Part shown: positions 6,993 through 7,728 of the stretch, piece by piece | Layout of the letters: the number at the start of each line of letters is the position of its first letter | How positions within the stretch are numbered: the stretch's first letter is position 1 | Assembly (NCBI GenBank): GCA_002305415.1 | Contig: DBQX01000109.1 | Coordinates: forward strand, 1-7,728 | Length of the DNA stretch: 7,728 bases | Direction of reading: 5' to 3' | DNA from: Actinomycetales bacterium UBA1383 | GTDB lineage: Bacteria > Actinomycetota > Actinomycetes > Actinomycetales > Actinomycetaceae | The notes under the pieces: model-generated | What the model was told of the DNA's origin: nothing | Databases searched by the model: none | What the model saw: the letters and a program-made list of their open reading frames with translations, nothing else | Made by a program: the position numbers and the translations under genes

Positions 6993-7625
6993 ATGTCGAC
7001 CACACGGATGATGAGGGCGGCCGCACGCCTTGCCTGCGCCGTGGCGCTCGCAGCGGGGCTGGCGGCATGCGGGACGGACGACGACGGTGCGTCCGACGGC
7101 GCCACGGCCACCGTCCCGGCCACGCCGTCCGAAACGGCGACGGCCACCGCTGCACCTGCACCGGAACCGGAACCCGCCGCGACACTGCCGGCTGAGCCGG
7201 TCGTCCTGGGGGCGGCGACGCTGGTCAAGGGCACCGCAGAGTGCAGCCCGACCTTCGGAACCGACACGACAGACGCGGACGGCACCGAGCACATGCGTGA
7301 TGGTTCCGTCGCATGCAGCTACGCGATGAACGACCCGCGGGTGACAGGAGGCACCACCCACTCGTGGTCGCTCGACGTGTGGTCGGATGACCAGGGTGAG
7401 TCAGTCCTCTTCCAGTGGGGGACCTCTCGCCTGGAGACCGAGGGCGGCGTCTGGGAGGGGACGTATCGGGGCACCACCAATGAGCGGACGGGAGACTCAC
7501 TGTCACACTGGTACCGCGGCACCGGCGCCTACGAGGGCCTGACCTTCCACGTGATGTTCACAGGCTTCGGCCCGTGGGACCTGGAGGGTGTCATCTATCC
7601 GGGCGAACCACCAGGAGTTTCGTAA
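6993..7625 (+). CDS. Lipoprotein with extracellular beta-rich domain
   Basis: A 210-residue protein. Residues 1-25 are a lipoprotein signal peptide (MSTTRMMR, hydrophobic stretch) ending in lipobox LAAC, with the lipidated cysteine at 26. An acidic then Thr/Ala/Pro/Glu-rich linker (27-69) would hold the domain away from the membrane. The domain (about 70-203) is beta-rich and contains WEGTYRG (154-160), a GTGAYEGL turn (177-184) and two cysteines, C84 and C108, likely a disulfide. The GTG-x-[FY]-x-G turn resembles the GGTGRFSG motif of the preceding gene product, so both may be variants of the same small barrel. It is probably co-transcribed with that gene (31-bp gap) and perhaps with the STAND/propeller gene. 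A membrane-anchored domain on the outer face is positioned to meet the propeller of that protein, which is inference only. I do not recognise a named family or function. Confidence 0.85.
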   Translation: MSTTRMMRAAARLACAVALAAGLAACGTDDDGASDGATATVPATPSETATATAAPAPEPEPAATLPAEPVVLGAATLVKGTAECSPTFGTDTTDADGTEHMRDGSVACSYAMNDPRVTGGTTHSWSLDVWSDDQGESVLFQWGTSRLETEGGVWEGTYRGTTNERTGDSLSHWYRGTGAYEGLTFHVMFTGFGPWDLEGVIYPGEPPGVS

Positions 7626-7627
7626 TT

Positions 7628-7645
7628 CTCTGTATCCTCACAGAG
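7628..7645 (+). terminator. Stem-loop after the lipoprotein gene
   Basis: CTCTGT and ACAGAG pair perfectly over six bases around a six-base loop, beginning three bases after the stop codon at 7625. No T-run follows. Its position at the end of the two-gene unit supports a terminator role, although the stem is short. Confidence 0.4.
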
Positions 7646-7728
7646 CTGACTCAGGAACCGGGTGATCTTCGGTGAAATCCGTGAGATGCGGGCGCTACTC
7701 CTGGACCTAGTGGCCCGTGTTTGAAGTT
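7646..7728. other. Right-edge sequence without a recognised feature
   Basis: These 83 bases contain only a 20-codon open stretch from a GTG at 7662 to a TGA near 7724, without a ribosome binding site. No tRNA, repeat or confident riboswitch could be recognised; the region may be the leader of a gene beyond the window. Confidence 0.4.

Noticed and set aside
7611..7704. Eight-base inverted pair CCAGGAGT (7611-7618) and ACTCCTGG (7697-7704)
   Set aside because: The copies are 78 bp apart, one lies in coding sequence and they do not extend; there is no sign of a mobile element end.
7650..7715. Possible cobalamin riboswitch (GGTGAAATCCG followed by GCGGGCGCTACT)
   Set aside because: It only loosely resembles the conserved core; the upstream element and the CCCGC-AACTGT-like segment are not present, and the window ends before any regulated gene.

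Overview
The window is high-GC DNA with every recognisable gene on the + strand. Its gene content is typical of Actinomycetota: a secreted phytase-like esterase-family protein, a BTAD/STAND regulator with a C-terminal beta-propeller, and a lipoprotein with a Thr/Ala/Pro/Glu-rich linker. I cannot place it below phylum level. All homology statements come from recognising sequence patterns, not from a search.

Layout. (1) Bases 2-487 are the C-terminal part of an endonuclease/exonuclease/phosphatase (EEP) family enzyme that runs in from the left edge. (2) Within a few bases of its stop codon, in another frame, begins the body of a phytase-like/esterase-like protein ending at 2138. The N-terminal part expected for this family, including the signal peptide, is absent, so the two genes look joined at a deletion or assembly junction. 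(3) Bases 2139-2377 hold no recognisable gene, only a hairpin directly after the stop and a pair of 12-bp direct repeats. (4) Bases 2378-6304 encode a 1308-residue protein: BTAD helical domain, novel-STAND NTPase with intact Walker A and B motifs, one membrane segment, then a long WD40-like beta-propeller region. The winged-helix DNA-binding domain that usually precedes BTAD is absent. (5) Two small exported proteins follow, 6419-6961 (signal peptide, 180 aa) and 6993-7625 (lipoprotein, 210 aa), 31 bp apart and sharing a near-identical translation start region. (6) A hairpin follows the last stop, and 7646-7728 holds nothing I recognise.

How the parts may work together. The membrane-anchored STAND/propeller protein followed by two small exported, probably beta-barrel, proteins is the most interesting unit. 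It could be a surface-sensing module in which an outward-facing propeller reports to a cytoplasmic NTPase, with the small exported proteins as partners or outputs. That is inference from order, orientation and topology. The repeated 5' truncation, seen in the phytase-like gene and in the regulator, is the main oddity and could be real genome decay or a mosaic assembly.
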